From positions 3,755,501 through 3,819,500 of the forward strand of contig NZ_CP137624.1 in assembly GCF_033880585.1 (NCBI RefSeq): 64,000 nt of DNA, written 5' to 3'. How positions within the stretch are numbered: the stretch's first letter is position 1; each line of letters starts with the position of its first letter. Source of the DNA: Lysinibacillus louembei. Its GTDB lineage: Bacteria > Bacillota > Bacilli > Bacillales_A > Planococcaceae. The notes below the pieces were generated by a model, which worked only from the letters and a program-made list of their open reading frames with translations, was not told the DNA's origin and searched no databases. Of this stretch, positions 38,166-47,507 are shown piece by piece. A program made the position numbers and the translations under genes.

Positions 38166-39493
38166 TATGATGATACACCACCATTTGCTAGAGTAATTAA
38201 TTCATTGACAGCTTGCTCGATAGATACGTAGTCTTTGTAGCCTTGCTTTAAATATGCTGTAATTAGCGGCTCATATTGAATCGCTTCATCAATTTCGCGC
38301 GATGTACCTCGCTTATATGCACCAATGTTAATCAAATCCTCAGATTTGTCATACGTATAATACAACTCTCGTAAGCGTTCTGCTGCTTTTACATGTTCAG
38401 GTGCTGCAATATGATTCATTAAACGACTGACACTTTTCAAGACGTTAATAGCTGGGTACTGCCCTTTATTCGCTAAAGTTCGATCTAAAACGATATGTCC
38501 ATCTAAAATACCACGTACAGTATCTGCAATCGGCTCATTCATGTCATCCCCATCTACTAGCACCGTATAAAAGGCTGTGATAGACCCTTTTAAATTCGTT
38601 CCTGTACGTTCTAACAATGAAGGGAGAATGGCAAATACAGAAGGCGTATAGCCTCGCGTTGCTGGTGGTTCACCAACGGCTAAACCTACCTCCCGCTGTG
38701 CCATTGCAACACGTGTTACAGAATCCATCATTAACATGACATTCATTCCGCGATCTCGGAAATATTCCGCTATTGCTGTTGCAGTAAATGCGGCTTTAAT
38801 ACGCATTAAAGCCGGTTGATCACTCGTTGCTGCAACAACTATCGAACGACTTAAACCTTCTGGTCCTAAATCTCGTTCGATAAACTCTCGAACTTCTCGA
38901 CCCCGCTCACCTACTAGTGCAATGACATTTAAATCAGCCTTTGTGTTACGAGCAATCATCCCAAGTAGCGTACTTTTTCCGACACCTGAACCAGCGAAAA
39001 TACCAACCCTTTGTCCTGTACCAATTGTCAGCATCCCATCAATCGCCTTTACGCCAACTTCCATTTGTTCACTAATAGGTGGACGTGTCATCGGGTTAGG
39101 AGGTTGTCGCTCTGTTTGTACAGACACAAGACCTTTTGGTAATGTATAGCCATCATATGGATTGCCCATTGAATCGAGTATTTTTCCAATTAGCTCAGGA
39201 CCAACCTTTACTTCTAGCGGCTTTCCAGTTCCTTCGACTAAACAGCCAATTGAAATTTCACGCAATGAGGAGAATGGCATCAAGACAACAATCTCATCTC
39301 TGAAGCCTACCACTTCAGCAAGTATTGTTTGCTGTCCATGCTGCACCGTTTGCACATGTATTTTACATACATCTCCTATTGAACTTTCAGGACCCCGTGA
39401 CTCAATCATTAAGCCTACTACTCTCGTGACGCGTCCAAATTTCTTAAAAGTATTAAGGTTTGGTATTTGTTCAATTAATTGAGTCGCTTTCAT
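38165..39493 (-). CDS. fliI: Flagellum-specific ATPase FliI
   Basis: F1-like ATPase that unfolds and delivers export substrates. In 442 residues, the Walker A motif GIFAGSGVGKST lies near 165, followed by LVGERGREVREF, MLMMDSVTRVAMAQRE (Walker B) and YTPSVFAILPSLLERTG. These distinguish it from the ATP synthase beta subunit. It is 5 bp downstream of fliH. Confidence 0.97.
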   Translation of the reverse strand: MKATQLIEQIPNLNTFKKFGRVTRVVGLMIESRGPESSIGDVCKIHVQTVQHGQQTILAEVVGFRDEIVVLMPFSSLREISIGCLVEGTGKPLEVKVGPELIGKILDSMGNPYDGYTLPKGLVSVQTERQPPNPMTRPPISEQMEVGVKAIDGMLTIGTGQRVGIFAGSGVGKSTLLGMIARNTKADLNVIALVGERGREVREFIERDLGPEGLSRSIVVAATSDQPALMRIKAAFTATAIAEYFRDRGMNVMLMMDSVTRVAMAQREVGLAVGEPPATRGYTPSVFAILPSLLERTGTNLKGSITAFYTVLVDGDDMNEPIADTVRGILDGHIVLDRTLANKGQYPAINVLKSVSRLMNHIAAPEHVKAAERLRELYYTYDKSEDLINIGAYKRGTSREIDEAIQYEPLITAYLKQGYKDYVSIEQAVNELITLANGGVSS

Positions 39494-39498
39494 CCGTA

Positions 39499-40299
39499 TC
39501 AGTCCTTGCTTGTTAAAATTTCATTTAGCTTCAAACGTAGTTCATTGAGCTGTTCATCAATCGATACAACAATACGTCCATGATTCGTTTCAATATAGCT
39601 TTCTGTGCTATTTAAATCTTCATTTACAAAAAACAGTAAAGGCACATCTGGTGGGAACATCTCAGCTAGTTCATCATAGTTTTTGGTAATGAGTTGATAA
39701 TAGACTGGTGCAACATATACTTTGATTTCTTTCATTTCTCGCGCTTCTTTTAAGCCACGTTTGACGATTTCAGTAAATAGTTCATTGTCTCGTTCAAGTG
39801 CTACACCAATAATTCGTTCAGCAGCAGTTAAAGCGAGCTCTAATACAACAAATTCTTGATCATCAATATACTTTTTCGCATTTTGCTGCGCCTGTGTGAT
39901 TGTTTCATTGGCCATTGTAAGCGACTGTTCCATCGCAGCATTAGCTTTTTGTATCCCTTCCTCATAGCCAGCAGCAAAGCCCTCTTCATGCGCTTGTTGC
40001 TCAAGCATGAGCTTTTCCTCTTGCCAAATTTGCTTCAATTGCTCGATAGCTTGTAATTGCTCATCTCGATATTGCTCTAGCTGTTGACGCTCGAACTCAA
40101 TTTGTTGTCTCGCCTCAGTTAAATACATTTCCCGCTCTGCCTGAATATTTTCTAATGTTAAATTTTCAAGTTCTCCTGCCTGAGCATCTGTTTGAAAAGC
40201 TGTTGGCTGAAAAAAATCTTTAATTTCGATTTTAACGCCTTGCTCTGCTTCAGTTGACTGTGCTTGTATAGAGCGAATAATTCTAGACAATGACGTCAT
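39499..40299 (-). CDS. fliH: Flagellar assembly protein FliH
   Basis: Negative regulator and membrane anchor of FliI. About 266 residues: an N-terminal SRIIRSIQ, a Gln/Glu-rich coiled coil (about 45–110) with AAGYEEGIQKANA in place of the GxxxG-type run, and the C-terminal FliH domain (VVLELALTAAERIIGVAL, HGRIVVSIDEQLNELRLKLNEI). The start is uncertain: ATG 40299 is used, but GGAGGAG is better spaced (9 nt) from a TTG at 40290–40292 just downstream. The gene overlaps the fliG end. Confidence 0.88.
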   Translation of the reverse strand: MTSLSRIIRSIQAQSTEAEQGVKIEIKDFFQPTAFQTDAQAGELENLTLENIQAEREMYLTEARQQIEFERQQLEQYRDEQLQAIEQLKQIWQEEKLMLEQQAHEEGFAAGYEEGIQKANAAMEQSLTMANETITQAQQNAKKYIDDQEFVVLELALTAAERIIGVALERDNELFTEIVKRGLKEAREMKEIKVYVAPVYYQLITKNYDELAEMFPPDVPLLFFVNEDLNSTESYIETNHGRIVVSIDEQLNELRLKLNEILTSKD

Positions 40300-41296
40300 C
40301 TCCTCCACCGCGAGCTATAATGATTTCTCCAGCATCTTCTAAGCGTCGAATAACCGCTACGATGCGAGACTGTGCGTCCTCTACATCTCGTAAGCGTACT
40401 GGCCCCATAATTTCCATCTCTTCTTTAAACGTTTCTGCCATACGCTGTGACATATTACGGAAAATAATATCTTTTACTTCATCAGAAGAAACTTTCATTG
40501 ATAATAGTAAGTCTTCATTTTCGCAGTCGCGAATAACACGTTGGATTGAACGGTTATCAAGCGTAACGATATCTTCGAATACGAACATGCGCTTCTTGAT
40601 TTCTTCTGCCAATTCTGGATCTTGAATTTCGAGTGCATCCAAAATTGTTTTTTCCGTTTGACGATCCACTCCGCTAAGTACTTCTACGACAGCGTCAACG
40701 CCACCAGTTTCAGTGTAATCTTGCGTTACAGTAGAAGATAGCTTACGCTCTAAAACAGATTCAATTTCACTAATTACTTCTGGTGATGTTGAATCCATCA
40801 TTGCAATACGCTTTGCAATATCCGCTTGGACCTCTTGAGGTAATGAAGATAAAATAATTCCTGCTTGCCCTGCTTCTAAATAAGATAAAATTAAAGCGAT
40901 TGTTTGTGGATGCTCATTTTGAATAAAGTTGAAAATTTGAGCTGGATCTGCTTTACGTGCAAAATCAAACGGTCTCACTTGAAGCGATGACGTTAAGCGA
41001 TTTAAAATTGCTTGCGCTTGGTCACTGCCTAATGCTTTTTCTAAAACTGTTTTTGCATAGCCAATACCGCCTTGTGTAATGTAATCTTGCGCTAATGCAA
41101 TATTGTGAAATTCCTCAATAATTTCTTCCTTCATATGTGACTCTACTTTTTTAACACTGGAAATTTCTAAAGTTAAGCGTTCAATTTCCTCTTCACTTAA
41201 ATGTTTATATACTGAAGCTGACACTTCTGGTCCCAATGAAATTAAGAGTAGGGCAGCTTTTTGCTTCCCTGATAATTCCTTGTCTTTCTTAGACAT
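40283..41296 (-). CDS. fliG: Flagellar motor switch protein FliG
   Basis: C-ring torque protein. The 337 residues begin KDKELSGKQKAALLLISLGPE and include the middle EHPQTIALILSYLEAGQAGIIL (armadillo EHPQ motif at about 125). The C-terminal torque helix contains the charged residues of VFEDIVTLDNRSIQRVIRDCENEDL. Start at ATG 41296 with GGAGGGG; the longest frame begins six codons earlier. Repeat copy A begins only a few bases upstream of this SD. Confidence 0.96.
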   Translation of the reverse strand: MSKKDKELSGKQKAALLLISLGPEVSASVYKHLSEEEIERLTLEISSVKKVESHMKEEIIEEFHNIALAQDYITQGGIGYAKTVLEKALGSDQAQAILNRLTSSLQVRPFDFARKADPAQIFNFIQNEHPQTIALILSYLEAGQAGIILSSLPQEVQADIAKRIAMMDSTSPEVISEIESVLERKLSSTVTQDYTETGGVDAVVEVLSGVDRQTEKTILDALEIQDPELAEEIKKRMFVFEDIVTLDNRSIQRVIRDCENEDLLLSMKVSSDEVKDIIFRNMSQRMAETFKEEMEIMGPVRLRDVEDAQSRIVAVIRRLEDAGEIIIARGGGDDVIV

Positions 41297-41310
41297 AGCC
41301 ACCCCTCCAA

Positions 41311-41475
41311 TCAATTACGCCTCGGCGTAATTGCGTCCAGATTTTTCGAGTGAGCCGTCACACCCTGTGACAACGGTTAACTGGCCTGCTTAGTGCAGGC
41401 CTCTCTTCAAAATCTATGACATCCGCCGGAGGCTTTATTTTGATTCAGTGAGCCTTCGGATGCCCACTGAATTAC
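41311..41475 (+). repeat. Dispersed structured repeat, copy A
   Basis: Begins TCAATTACGCCTCGGCGTAA (perfect 9-bp inverted end hairpin AATTACGCC/GGCGTAATT). It continues with GCGTCCAGATTTTTC, hairpin GTCACA/TGTGAC, AACGGTTAACT, hairpin GGCCTGC/GCAGGCC, then TTCAAAATCTATGACATCC and the GGAGGCTTTAT block. It ends with hairpin ATTCAGTG/CACTGAAT. It fills the fliF–fliG gap, which is only a few bases in B. subtilis. Orientation is opposite to fla/che transcription. Confidence 0.8.
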
Positions 41476-41532
41476 ATGCTACTTAAATATTCATATTGCT
41501 ATCAATAGAAATTGACGTCTACCGAGTCAAAA

Positions 41533-43125
41533 TTAATCCTCAGCAATCCAACTACGTAACAACTTGGCAAAATCATCTGGTTTTTCTTTTGCCATTTTTT
41601 CTAGCTGCTTACGACGCACTGTTGCTTCTGTTTCTTTTTCATCAGCAATATCATCAACAATAATTTGTTCTTGTTGTTCTTCAATCGCTGATAGTTCCGC
41701 CTCTTCTTTACGTTTGCGAGAACGTAAAATATAGAATACTAAAAGTACAATTGCAACTAATAATACGCCGCCAATTACCCAAACCCACCAAGGAATTGCT
41801 GTTGTTTCTGTATCTACTGCAACGTCTTTTCCATAGAATTGCTGTACTGTAACAACAACTTTACTTGCAACCTCTTCATCTGTTAAATCACCTACTGCAT
41901 CTTTATTAAGCGATGTGCTAATAATAGATGCTAACATTTCTCGAATCGCCGCCACACTTTCATCTGGCAATGATGCTAAATCTTCTGGGTTTGGTGGCTC
42001 TACACCAACTTGAATACCAATATCACGAATTTTATAAGGTGACTCCTGAATATCTTTGCGAATACGATTTACATCGCTATTTACTTTTTCTTCGATTCGT
42101 TCATAATCACCATTTCCTGCAGCACCCTCTACATAATCTGTGAAATTATCTGTCTGTTGTCCTGCTTCTGGTGTACCAGTTGCCGTAGCTCCAGTTCCAG
42201 TATATGTTTCTGTAATAGTTTGGGCGCTAATCGCAATTCCTGACATATTTTCTTCATCAACAGGCTCTACAAGATCTTCTTGACGATTTTCCTTTTTAAA
42301 GTCAATATCCGTTGTCACAGATACAAACACTTTATCTTGTCCCATCAATGTACCTAACATATTTTGGACTTGGCGCTGTAAATCACGTTCAACCGTTTTC
42401 TTCAGCTGCATTTGTCCTTCTGGAGTCGCTACTGAACCACCAGACGTAGCTGATTCCAAATCATAATATTCCATATGCTGATTTGAAATTTCAATATTTT
42501 CTAATGGTAAATTAGGCACGCTTTTTGCTACTAAGCTGTATAATGTTTTAATTTGAGTTTCTGTAAATTGATGTCCAGGTGCTGTAGTTAACATTACAGC
42601 CGCTGTTGCTTCTCCTTGTCCATCCTGTAAAAAGACACCTTGCTTTGGCATTGTAATATTTACCCGGGCACCTTCTACCCCATCAACTTGTTTTAATAAA
42701 TTTACAATAGCTGTTTGCATTGTCTCGTTTTTCAACACTTCGAATTCATTATCAGTCATCCCAAACCCTGCATTTTCAGCAAAAAATGATGTGTCAATTC
42801 CACCGGTTTTCGGAAATCCTTGATTTGCCAAAGATACTTTTAATGCATCTGCTTGCTTTGCTGGCACTAAAATATTTGTACCACCTGCTGTAATTTCGTA
42901 TGTAACACCATCCGCCTCTAAAACATCTCTAATTTGCCCAACTTCAGCCTGTGATAAATTCGTATACATCGGGACCATTTCTGTGCGTGTTAAAAGATAT
43001 GTAAGGATGCTTGCAAATGCAATAATTACTACCAGTGCACCGACCATCGCGCCTTTTTGCTTTTTTGTACGACTTGACCAAAAATTGGTCGAATCGGTTT
43101 TTACTTTTGTTAATCGTTCATTCAT
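41533..43125 (-). CDS. fliF: Flagellar MS-ring protein FliF
   Basis: Forms the membrane ring that founds the basal body. The 530 residues have an N-terminal membrane helix (about 24–46), the YscJ-type ring domains (LSQAEVGQIRDVLEADGVTYEI, ARVNITMPKQGVFLQDGQGEATAAVML) and a large periplasmic part. A second helix (WWVWVIGGVLLVAIVLLVFYIL near 450) precedes a cytoplasmic FliG-binding tail. ATG 43125 has GGAGG 9 nt upstream; 12 codons of the longest frame are dropped. It is flanked by repeat copies on both sides. Confidence 0.95.
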   Translation of the reverse strand: MNERLTKVKTDSTNFWSSRTKKQKGAMVGALVVIIAFASILTYLLTRTEMVPMYTNLSQAEVGQIRDVLEADGVTYEITAGGTNILVPAKQADALKVSLANQGFPKTGGIDTSFFAENAGFGMTDNEFEVLKNETMQTAIVNLLKQVDGVEGARVNITMPKQGVFLQDGQGEATAAVMLTTAPGHQFTETQIKTLYSLVAKSVPNLPLENIEISNQHMEYYDLESATSGGSVATPEGQMQLKKTVERDLQRQVQNMLGTLMGQDKVFVSVTTDIDFKKENRQEDLVEPVDEENMSGIAISAQTITETYTGTGATATGTPEAGQQTDNFTDYVEGAAGNGDYERIEEKVNSDVNRIRKDIQESPYKIRDIGIQVGVEPPNPEDLASLPDESVAAIREMLASIISTSLNKDAVGDLTDEEVASKVVVTVQQFYGKDVAVDTETTAIPWWVWVIGGVLLVAIVLLVFYILRSRKRKEEAELSAIEEQQEQIIVDDIADEKETEATVRRKQLEKMAKEKPDDFAKLLRSWIAED

Positions 43126-43604
43126 TATGGATCCTCCGGTAATAGTGAATGCTATAAACAATTACGCCTTTGCGAATATTTGTTCAATTTTTAACCTGTG
43201 CTTTTTATCAGGAACTTTAACTTGATTGAGCTAAATTTAAATGCCTGCTGAAATGCGCTAGTTTTGTCACTCTACAAGCTTAGGCTTTATGTACTTAACG
43301 CATCCATTTCGTCATAAAATCATGTGCTAAATCAAGACGAATTTTTTCGTCATAATTGTTTTTTGATTCAACAATGTATTTTGTACTGAAAGCATAGCAA
43401 TAGGTACAGAAAGCTTTGACCTCGACAAATGACGAGATACATATTTCATTAGCATTTACTTCAGCAGATATTTAAACATTTGCTGAATCAAAATAAATCT
43501 TTTGGTGAATGTCACAAATTTTGAAAAGAACCTGTACGACGCAGACTACTTTCTGCGCCGTTAGCTCCAAAAATTTGAAAAATCATTAACCGAGGCGTAA
43601 TTGA
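43126..43604. other. Expanded intergenic region between fliE and fliF
   Basis: No open reading frame of note is present. It holds repeat copy D next to fliE and a decayed repeat start near fliF (from about 43159, CAATTACGCCTTTGCGAATA). Between them lie about 230 bp of AT-rich DNA with no feature I recognise. In B. subtilis fliE and fliF are nearly adjacent. Confidence 0.6.
43159..43230 (+). repeat. Decayed fragment of the dispersed repeat
   Basis: CAATTACGCCT at the left and TCAATTTTTAACC correspond to the first modules of copies A and B. The remainder has only a small CCTG/CAGG hairpin in the place of the GTCAC/GTGAC stem. Only the orientation and first module are clear. Confidence 0.4.
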
Positions 43605-43605
43605 T
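43461..43605 (-). repeat. Dispersed structured repeat, copy D
   Basis: On the minus strand it starts TCAATTACGCCTCG right at the fliE stop codon. It lacks the second arm of the end palindrome and has hairpin CGCAGA/TCTGCG after AACGG. It keeps TTTTCAAAATTTGTGACATTC and ends with hairpin TTCAGCA/TGCTGAA. That last stem replaces CAGTG/CACTG of the other copies with CAGCA/TGCTG, a paired change. Orientation is the same as fla/che transcription and opposite to copy A. Confidence 0.7.
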
Positions 43606-43913
43606 TATACACTCATTCGCATAATTTCTTGGTAAGCTTCAACCACTTTATTTCGAACTTCCATTGTGGCATTTAGTGTGATACTCGCTTTTTGTGAAGC
43701 TATCATTACCTCATGTAAATCCACATCGCCACCATTAATTAATTTATTCGTCAATGTGTCGGATTGAATTTGTTGCGCATTCACTTGTGCAATTGCGTCC
43801 TTTAATGTTGCCGCAAAATTTTGCTGCGCCTCGTAAGGTGTTGCTGTTAACTTATTAGCTTGCTGTACTCCTTGTGTTTGAGTAAACATTGATATGGAGT
43901 TAATCATCGCCAT
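43605..43913 (-). CDS. fliE: Flagellar hook-basal body protein FliE
   Basis: Connects the MS ring to the rod and is the first export substrate. The 102 residues end in the family motif HEVMIASQKASITLNATMEVRNKVVEAYQEIMRM. The gene is complete; its stop codon abuts repeat copy D. It follows flgC by 27 bp. Confidence 0.95.
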   Translation of the reverse strand: MAMINSISMFTQTQGVQQANKLTATPYEAQQNFAATLKDAIAQVNAQQIQSDTLTNKLINGGDVDLHEVMIASQKASITLNATMEVRNKVVEAYQEIMRMSV

Positions 43914-43940
43914 GTTTAATCACCGTTCCTTTCAAATTTG

Positions 43941-44402
43941 TTATTTGCCGATTTCTAAAGCTTTTGACAGCATCGATTTATTGGCATTGAACACCGTTAC
44001 ATTCGCTTCATAGGAGCGCGTTGCAGAAATTAAATCAACCATTTCTTTTAATGGGTCTACATTTGCCATTCTTACATAACCATTCTCATCTGCATCAATA
44101 TGTGTTGGATCATAAACAAGCTTAAACGGTGTTTCATTATCTTCGTTAATGCGTGATACCTTCACGCCATTCCCGACACCATGTTTCACAGTTTTCCCCA
44201 TTGCTACATTTAAAAAGTTTGAAAACTGACCTTCTTTTGCTGTTAAAGTGACTGTTTTACGACGGTACGGCTCCCACTCACCATTCACTTGCTTTGCTCT
44301 TGTCGTATCAATATTTGCCATATTTGAAGAAATTACATCCATACGTAAACGTTGTGCTGTTAAAGCGGAGGCAGTTGTATTCATACTATGAAAGATTGTC
44401 AT
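43941..44402 (-). CDS. flgC: Flagellar basal-body rod protein FlgC
   Basis: Proximal rod subunit. The 153 residues show the N-terminal NTTASALTAQRLRMDVISSNMANIDTTRA and the C-terminal YVRMANVDPLKEMVDLISATRSYEANVTVFNANKSML typical of rod proteins. It starts 2 bp after the flgB stop. Confidence 0.96.
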   Translation of the reverse strand: MTIFHSMNTTASALTAQRLRMDVISSNMANIDTTRAKQVNGEWEPYRRKTVTLTAKEGQFSNFLNVAMGKTVKHGVGNGVKVSRINEDNETPFKLVYDPTHIDADENGYVRMANVDPLKEMVDLISATRSYEANVTVFNANKSMLSKALEIGK

Positions 44403-44404
44403 AC

Positions 44405-44797
44405 TTATTTCCCTCCTTTAATTACTGTATTTAGTGTATTTAATTTTCCATTTACACGGTCAATAAGCGCATTATAATAGATTGTATTTTCAGCCAGTTT
44501 AGCTTGCTCTGCATCCATATTTACACCATTTCCATTATGACGAGCTCTTAAATTTGCATAATCAAATACGCCTGATTTAAATTGCTCTGCATCGAAATCA
44601 TAATGTCGAACATCGTTTTTATTTGCCGCAATTGATGTTTGTTTAGCACCTTCTAACATACTTCTAAAACTGACATCTTTCGCCTTATAGTTTGGCGTAT
44701 CGACATTTGCAATATTGTTAGCAATTGTTTTATGTTTTAAAGTCGCATAAGAAAGGCCATTTTCTATATTGCGAATTGTTCCACCGAATAAATCCAC
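44405..44797 (-). CDS. flgB: Flagellar basal-body rod protein FlgB
   Basis: First gene of the fla/che operon; proximal rod subunit. The 130 residues contain ENGLSYATLKHKTIANNIANVDTPNYKAKDVSF, the diagnostic rod motif. I place the start at the GTG at 44797 (protein MDLFGG…). GAGGTGG lies 4–5 nt upstream, and the N-terminus and length then match the B. subtilis protein (129 residues). The GTG three codons earlier lies within the SD. Confidence 0.93.
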   Translation of the reverse strand: MDLFGGTIRNIENGLSYATLKHKTIANNIANVDTPNYKAKDVSFRSMLEGAKQTSIAANKNDVRHYDFDAEQFKSGVFDYANLRARHNGNGVNMDAEQAKLAENTIYYNALIDRVNGKLNTLNTVIKGGK

Positions 44798-44860
44798 ACT
44801 ATCCACCTCTTTTAATATATAGGGTATTCGTCACATTTCGATAATAGTTTTGTTAGTTTA

Positions 44861-44889
44861 ATTGTAATTAAGTTAATCCATAGTGTCTA
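44861..44889 (-). promoter_or_regulatory. Sigma-A promoter of the fla/che operon
   Basis: Minus-strand TAGACA (44884–44889), 17-bp spacer, TACAAT (44861–44866); both hexamers match consensus at five of six positions. The predicted transcript starts about 57 nt before flgB. Confidence 0.65.
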
Positions 44890-44950
44890 TTGTCTTTTAG
44901 CTTTTTTAGATAGTCTATAAGAACTATTTTATTCCATTTCTTTCTCTTCA

Positions 44951-44977
44951 TTATCGAAAAATCAAAATGGATTTTTA
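44951..44977 (-). promoter_or_regulatory. SigD (sigma-28) promoter of the fla/che operon
   Basis: Minus-strand TAAA (44974–44977), exactly 15 bp, then TTCGATAA (44951–44958). This compares with the Bacillus SigD consensus TAAA-N15-GCCGATAT at six of eight −10 positions, including the CGAT core. It lies upstream of the sigma-A site, the same two-promoter arrangement known for B. subtilis flgB. Confidence 0.6.
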
Positions 44978-45154
44978 TGTAAAATATCATTTTTTTACTT
45001 CGTTACGATAAATATTACCAAAAAATCTACATTAATCACTATGTTTCATTTAAAAAATAAATCAATAAGACTATTTTTAGCACCAGACTGTTAGGACTAT
45101 GTAAAAAATAATTTATATTAAAATGTATAAAATCTTTTCTTCTTTTAATAGAAC

Positions 45155-45197
45155 AATAAAAGTGGCTGTTTAAAAGTGATATCACTTTTAAACAGCC
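45155..45197 (-). terminator. Terminator of codY (perfect 34-nt palindrome)
   Basis: GGCTGTTTAAAAGTGAT is followed at once by its exact complement ATCACTTTTAAACAGCC (45164–45197). On the minus strand ACTTTTATTG follows. The stem is 17 bp with essentially no loop in the DNA. An RNA would form about 15 pairs. Confidence 0.75.
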
Positions 45198-45214
45198 TAT
45201 AACGAAAACGCTTT

Positions 45215-45994
45215 TTATTTCATTTTAATTTCAGCTAATGCAACTAAAAATTTATCGTTCAATACTTTAATATAAGTACCTTTCATCCCAAGTGAGCGCG
45301 ACTCAATTACACCAGCAGACTCCAGCTTGCGTAATGCATTGACAATAACTGAACGAGTAATACCTACGCGGTCTGCAATTTTTGAAGCAACAAGTAGCCC
45401 TTCGTGACCATCTAACTCCTCGAAAATATGCTCAATCGCTTCAAGCTCAGAGTATGATAATGAATTAATCGCCATTTGCACAACAGCTTTTGAACGAGCC
45501 TCTTCTTCAATTTCCTCAGCTTTTTCACGTAAAATTTCCATGCCGACTACTGTTGCACCATACTCAGCTAAAATTAAATCATCATCGCTAAATTGATCGT
45601 TAATACGTGCAAGGATTAACGTCCCTAAACGCTCTCCACCACCAATAATTGGAACAATCGTTGTTAAACCAGATGCAAATAAATCTTTATTTTCAACAGG
45701 GAACGCTGTATGTTCATTATTTACATCTAAGTTTGGCGATGTTTCTGTAATATTAAATAAGTTTTGTGTATACTCCTCTGGGAATTGGCGCTCCGCAAAC
45801 ATTTTTTTAATACGCTCATTTTCGATTTGCTGGTGAATTGATAAACCTAAAAGCTTCCCTTTACGACTTACGATAAAGACGTTAGAGTCGATAATGTCAC
45901 CTAACGTATCCGCCATTTCTTTAAAGTTTACTGGCTTACCAGCAGTCGCTTGAAGCATTGCGTTAATTTTTCTTGTTTTTGATAATAAATTCAT
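45215..45994 (-). CDS. codY: GTP- and branched-chain-amino-acid-sensing repressor CodY
   Basis: Global regulator of nutrient limitation in Bacillota. The 259 residues start [15 protein letters not shown], followed by a GAF domain that binds isoleucine/valine ([23 protein letters not shown] onward). The winged helix-turn-helix near the C-terminus contains [44 protein letters not shown] precedes the ATG. It follows xerC-hslV-hslU as in B. subtilis. A possible own promoter lies upstream. Confidence 0.98.
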   Translation of the reverse strand: MNLLSKTRKINAMLQATAGKPVNFKEMADTLGDIIDSNVFIVSRKGKLLGLSIHQQIENERIKKMFAERQFPEEYTQNLFNITETSPNLDVNNEHTAFPVENKDLFASGLTTIVPIIGGGERLGTLILARINDQFSDDDLILAEYGATVVGMEILREKAEEIEEEARSKAVVQMAINSLSYSELEAIEHIFEELDGHEGLLVASKIADRVGITRSVIVNALRKLESAGVIESRSLGMKGTYIKVLNDKFLVALAEIKMK

Positions 45995-46035
45995 TTTCTA
46001 TAGTCCTCCTAAGGCTATTTCTGTATTTACGTAAT

Positions 46036-46064
46036 ATTCTAAAGGTTTTTATAATTTATAGCAA
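46036..46064 (-). promoter_or_regulatory. Candidate promoter for codY
   Basis: Minus-strand TTGCTA (46059–46064), 17-bp spacer, TAGAAT (46036–46041). It lies in the 127-bp hslU–codY gap, with the transcript starting about 35 nt before the codY ATG. The −35 is only a 4-of-6 match, so codY may depend mainly on read-through from xerC. Confidence 0.4.
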
Positions 46065-46121
46065 TTATCTATGTTTTAAATATTGTAAAGACTTCTACAT
46101 TTTTTCATGAAATAACATTTG

Positions 46122-47507
46122 CTATAAAATAAATTGTGATAAATCTTTATTTTTCACGATATTTCCTAGTTTTTGCTCAACATATGCAGGGGTAATTTCA
46201 ATATGTGCTGGTGCAATTTCAGAAGCTTCAAATGATAGCTCCTCTAATAGGCGCTCTAAAATTGTATGCAAGCGTCTTGCACCAATGTTATCTGTTTCTT
46301 GATTAACTTCTGTTGCAATTTCAGCAATGCAATCAATCGCTTCATCTGAAAATTCAATTGTTACATTTTCCGTTTCTAGCAAGGCTTTATATTGCAAAAT
46401 AAGCGATTGGTCTGGCTCTTGTAAAATGCGGACAAAATCTTCCTTCGTTAATTTTTCCAGTTCCACACGAATTGGGAAACGCCCTTGCAATTCCGGAATT
46501 AAATCACTCGGCTTTGACATATGAAAAGCACCTGCTGCAATAAATAGCATATAATCTGTTTTTACAGGACCATATTTCGTCGTTACAGTAGAACCTTCTA
46601 CGATTGGCAAAATATCGCGCTGTACACCCTCGCGTGAAACATTTGCTGAAGAGCCGCTGTCTTTGCTTGCAATTTTATCAATTTCATCAATGAAGATGAT
46701 ACCTGTCTGTTCAGCGCGCTGAATCGCTTCTGCTGTTAGTTCATCTGTATCGATTAATTTGTTGGCCTCTTCCAACGTTAAAATACGACGTGCATCTTTT
46801 ACTTGCACTTTGCGCTTCTTTGTTTTCTTTGGCATTAAATTCGCCAACATATCCTGCATGCCGCTCATTTGCATTTCCATTCCTGGCATATCCATTAATG
46901 GTGCTGCTTGCTCCATGACCTCGATTGTTACCCACTGGTTTTCAAGCTTACCTTGTGCTAAATCCGTTGCAATCTGACTGCGACGGGAGCTTATTTCTGC
47001 TTCTTCCGCCGGATTTTCCTGCTCAGCTTGCTCTTGCTTTTGTCCAAAAAGCATTTCAAATGGATTTTGCTGCATTTTCGCCTTCTTTTTTGAAGGTGCT
47101 AGCAATTTCACAATCGCTTGGTCTGCCAGCTTTTCTGCCTCTTCCTTTACAGTTGCTAACATTTCTTCTTTAACAAGGCGTAACGAAGCCTCTACCAAGT
47201 CCCGTACCATTGATTCTACATCGCGTCCAACATAGCCTACTTCTGTGAACTTTGTTGCTTCCACTTTAACAAATGGCGCTTTTGTCAGCTTCGCAATACG
47301 TCTTGCGATTTCCGTTTTTCCAACACCTGTTGGACCAATCATTAAGATGTTTTTCGGGATAATTTCACTTTTCATTTCATCGTTCAGTAAAGAACGGCGA
47401 TAGCGATTACGCAGTGCAATTGCTACTGCACGCTTTGCCTCATTTTGCCCAACAATGTGACGATTTAAATGTTCCGTAATTTGTCTTGGCGTTAAGTTTG
47501 TCGTCAT
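46122..47507 (-). CDS. hslU: HslU/ClpY ATPase of the HslUV protease
   Basis: AAA+ unfoldase that feeds HslV. In 461 residues, Walker [16 protein letters not shown] lies near 57–71 and the pore loop GYVGRD near 93. An inserted I domain is rich in Lys/Glu/Met (about 140–235), and Walker B is [11 protein letters not shown]. The C-terminal DLSQFIL is the tail that activates HslV. Its ATG overlaps the hslV stop by one base. Confidence 0.97.
   Translation of the reverse strand: MTTNLTPRQITEHLNRHIVGQNEAKRAVAIALRNRYRRSLLNDEMKSEIIPKNILMIGPTGVGKTEIARRIAKLTKAPFVKVEATKFTEVGYVGRDVESMVRDLVEASLRLVKEEMLATVKEEAEKLADQAIVKLLAPSKKKAKMQQNPFEMLFGQKQEQAEQENPAEEAEISSRRSQIATDLAQGKLENQWVTIEVMEQAAPLMDMPGMEMQMSGMQDMLANLMPKKTKKRKVQVKDARRILTLEEANKLIDTDELTAEAIQRAEQTGIIFIDEIDKIASKDSGSSANVSREGVQRDILPIVEGSTVTTKYGPVKTDYMLFIAAGAFHMSKPSDLIPELQGRFPIRVELEKLTKEDFVRILQEPDQSLILQYKALLETENVTIEFSDEAIDCIAEIATEVNQETDNIGARRLHTILERLLEELSFEASEIAPAHIEITPAYVEQKLGNIVKNKDLSQFIL

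Larger units (their letters stand above)
44798..45214. other. Control region of the fla/che operon (codY–flgB intergenic)
   Basis: No gene is present. It contains the codY terminator (45155–45197), a SigD promoter match, a sigma-A promoter match and a 57-nt leader before flgB. The rest is very AT-rich, which fits binding by global regulators, but no defined operator was identified. Confidence 0.65.
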
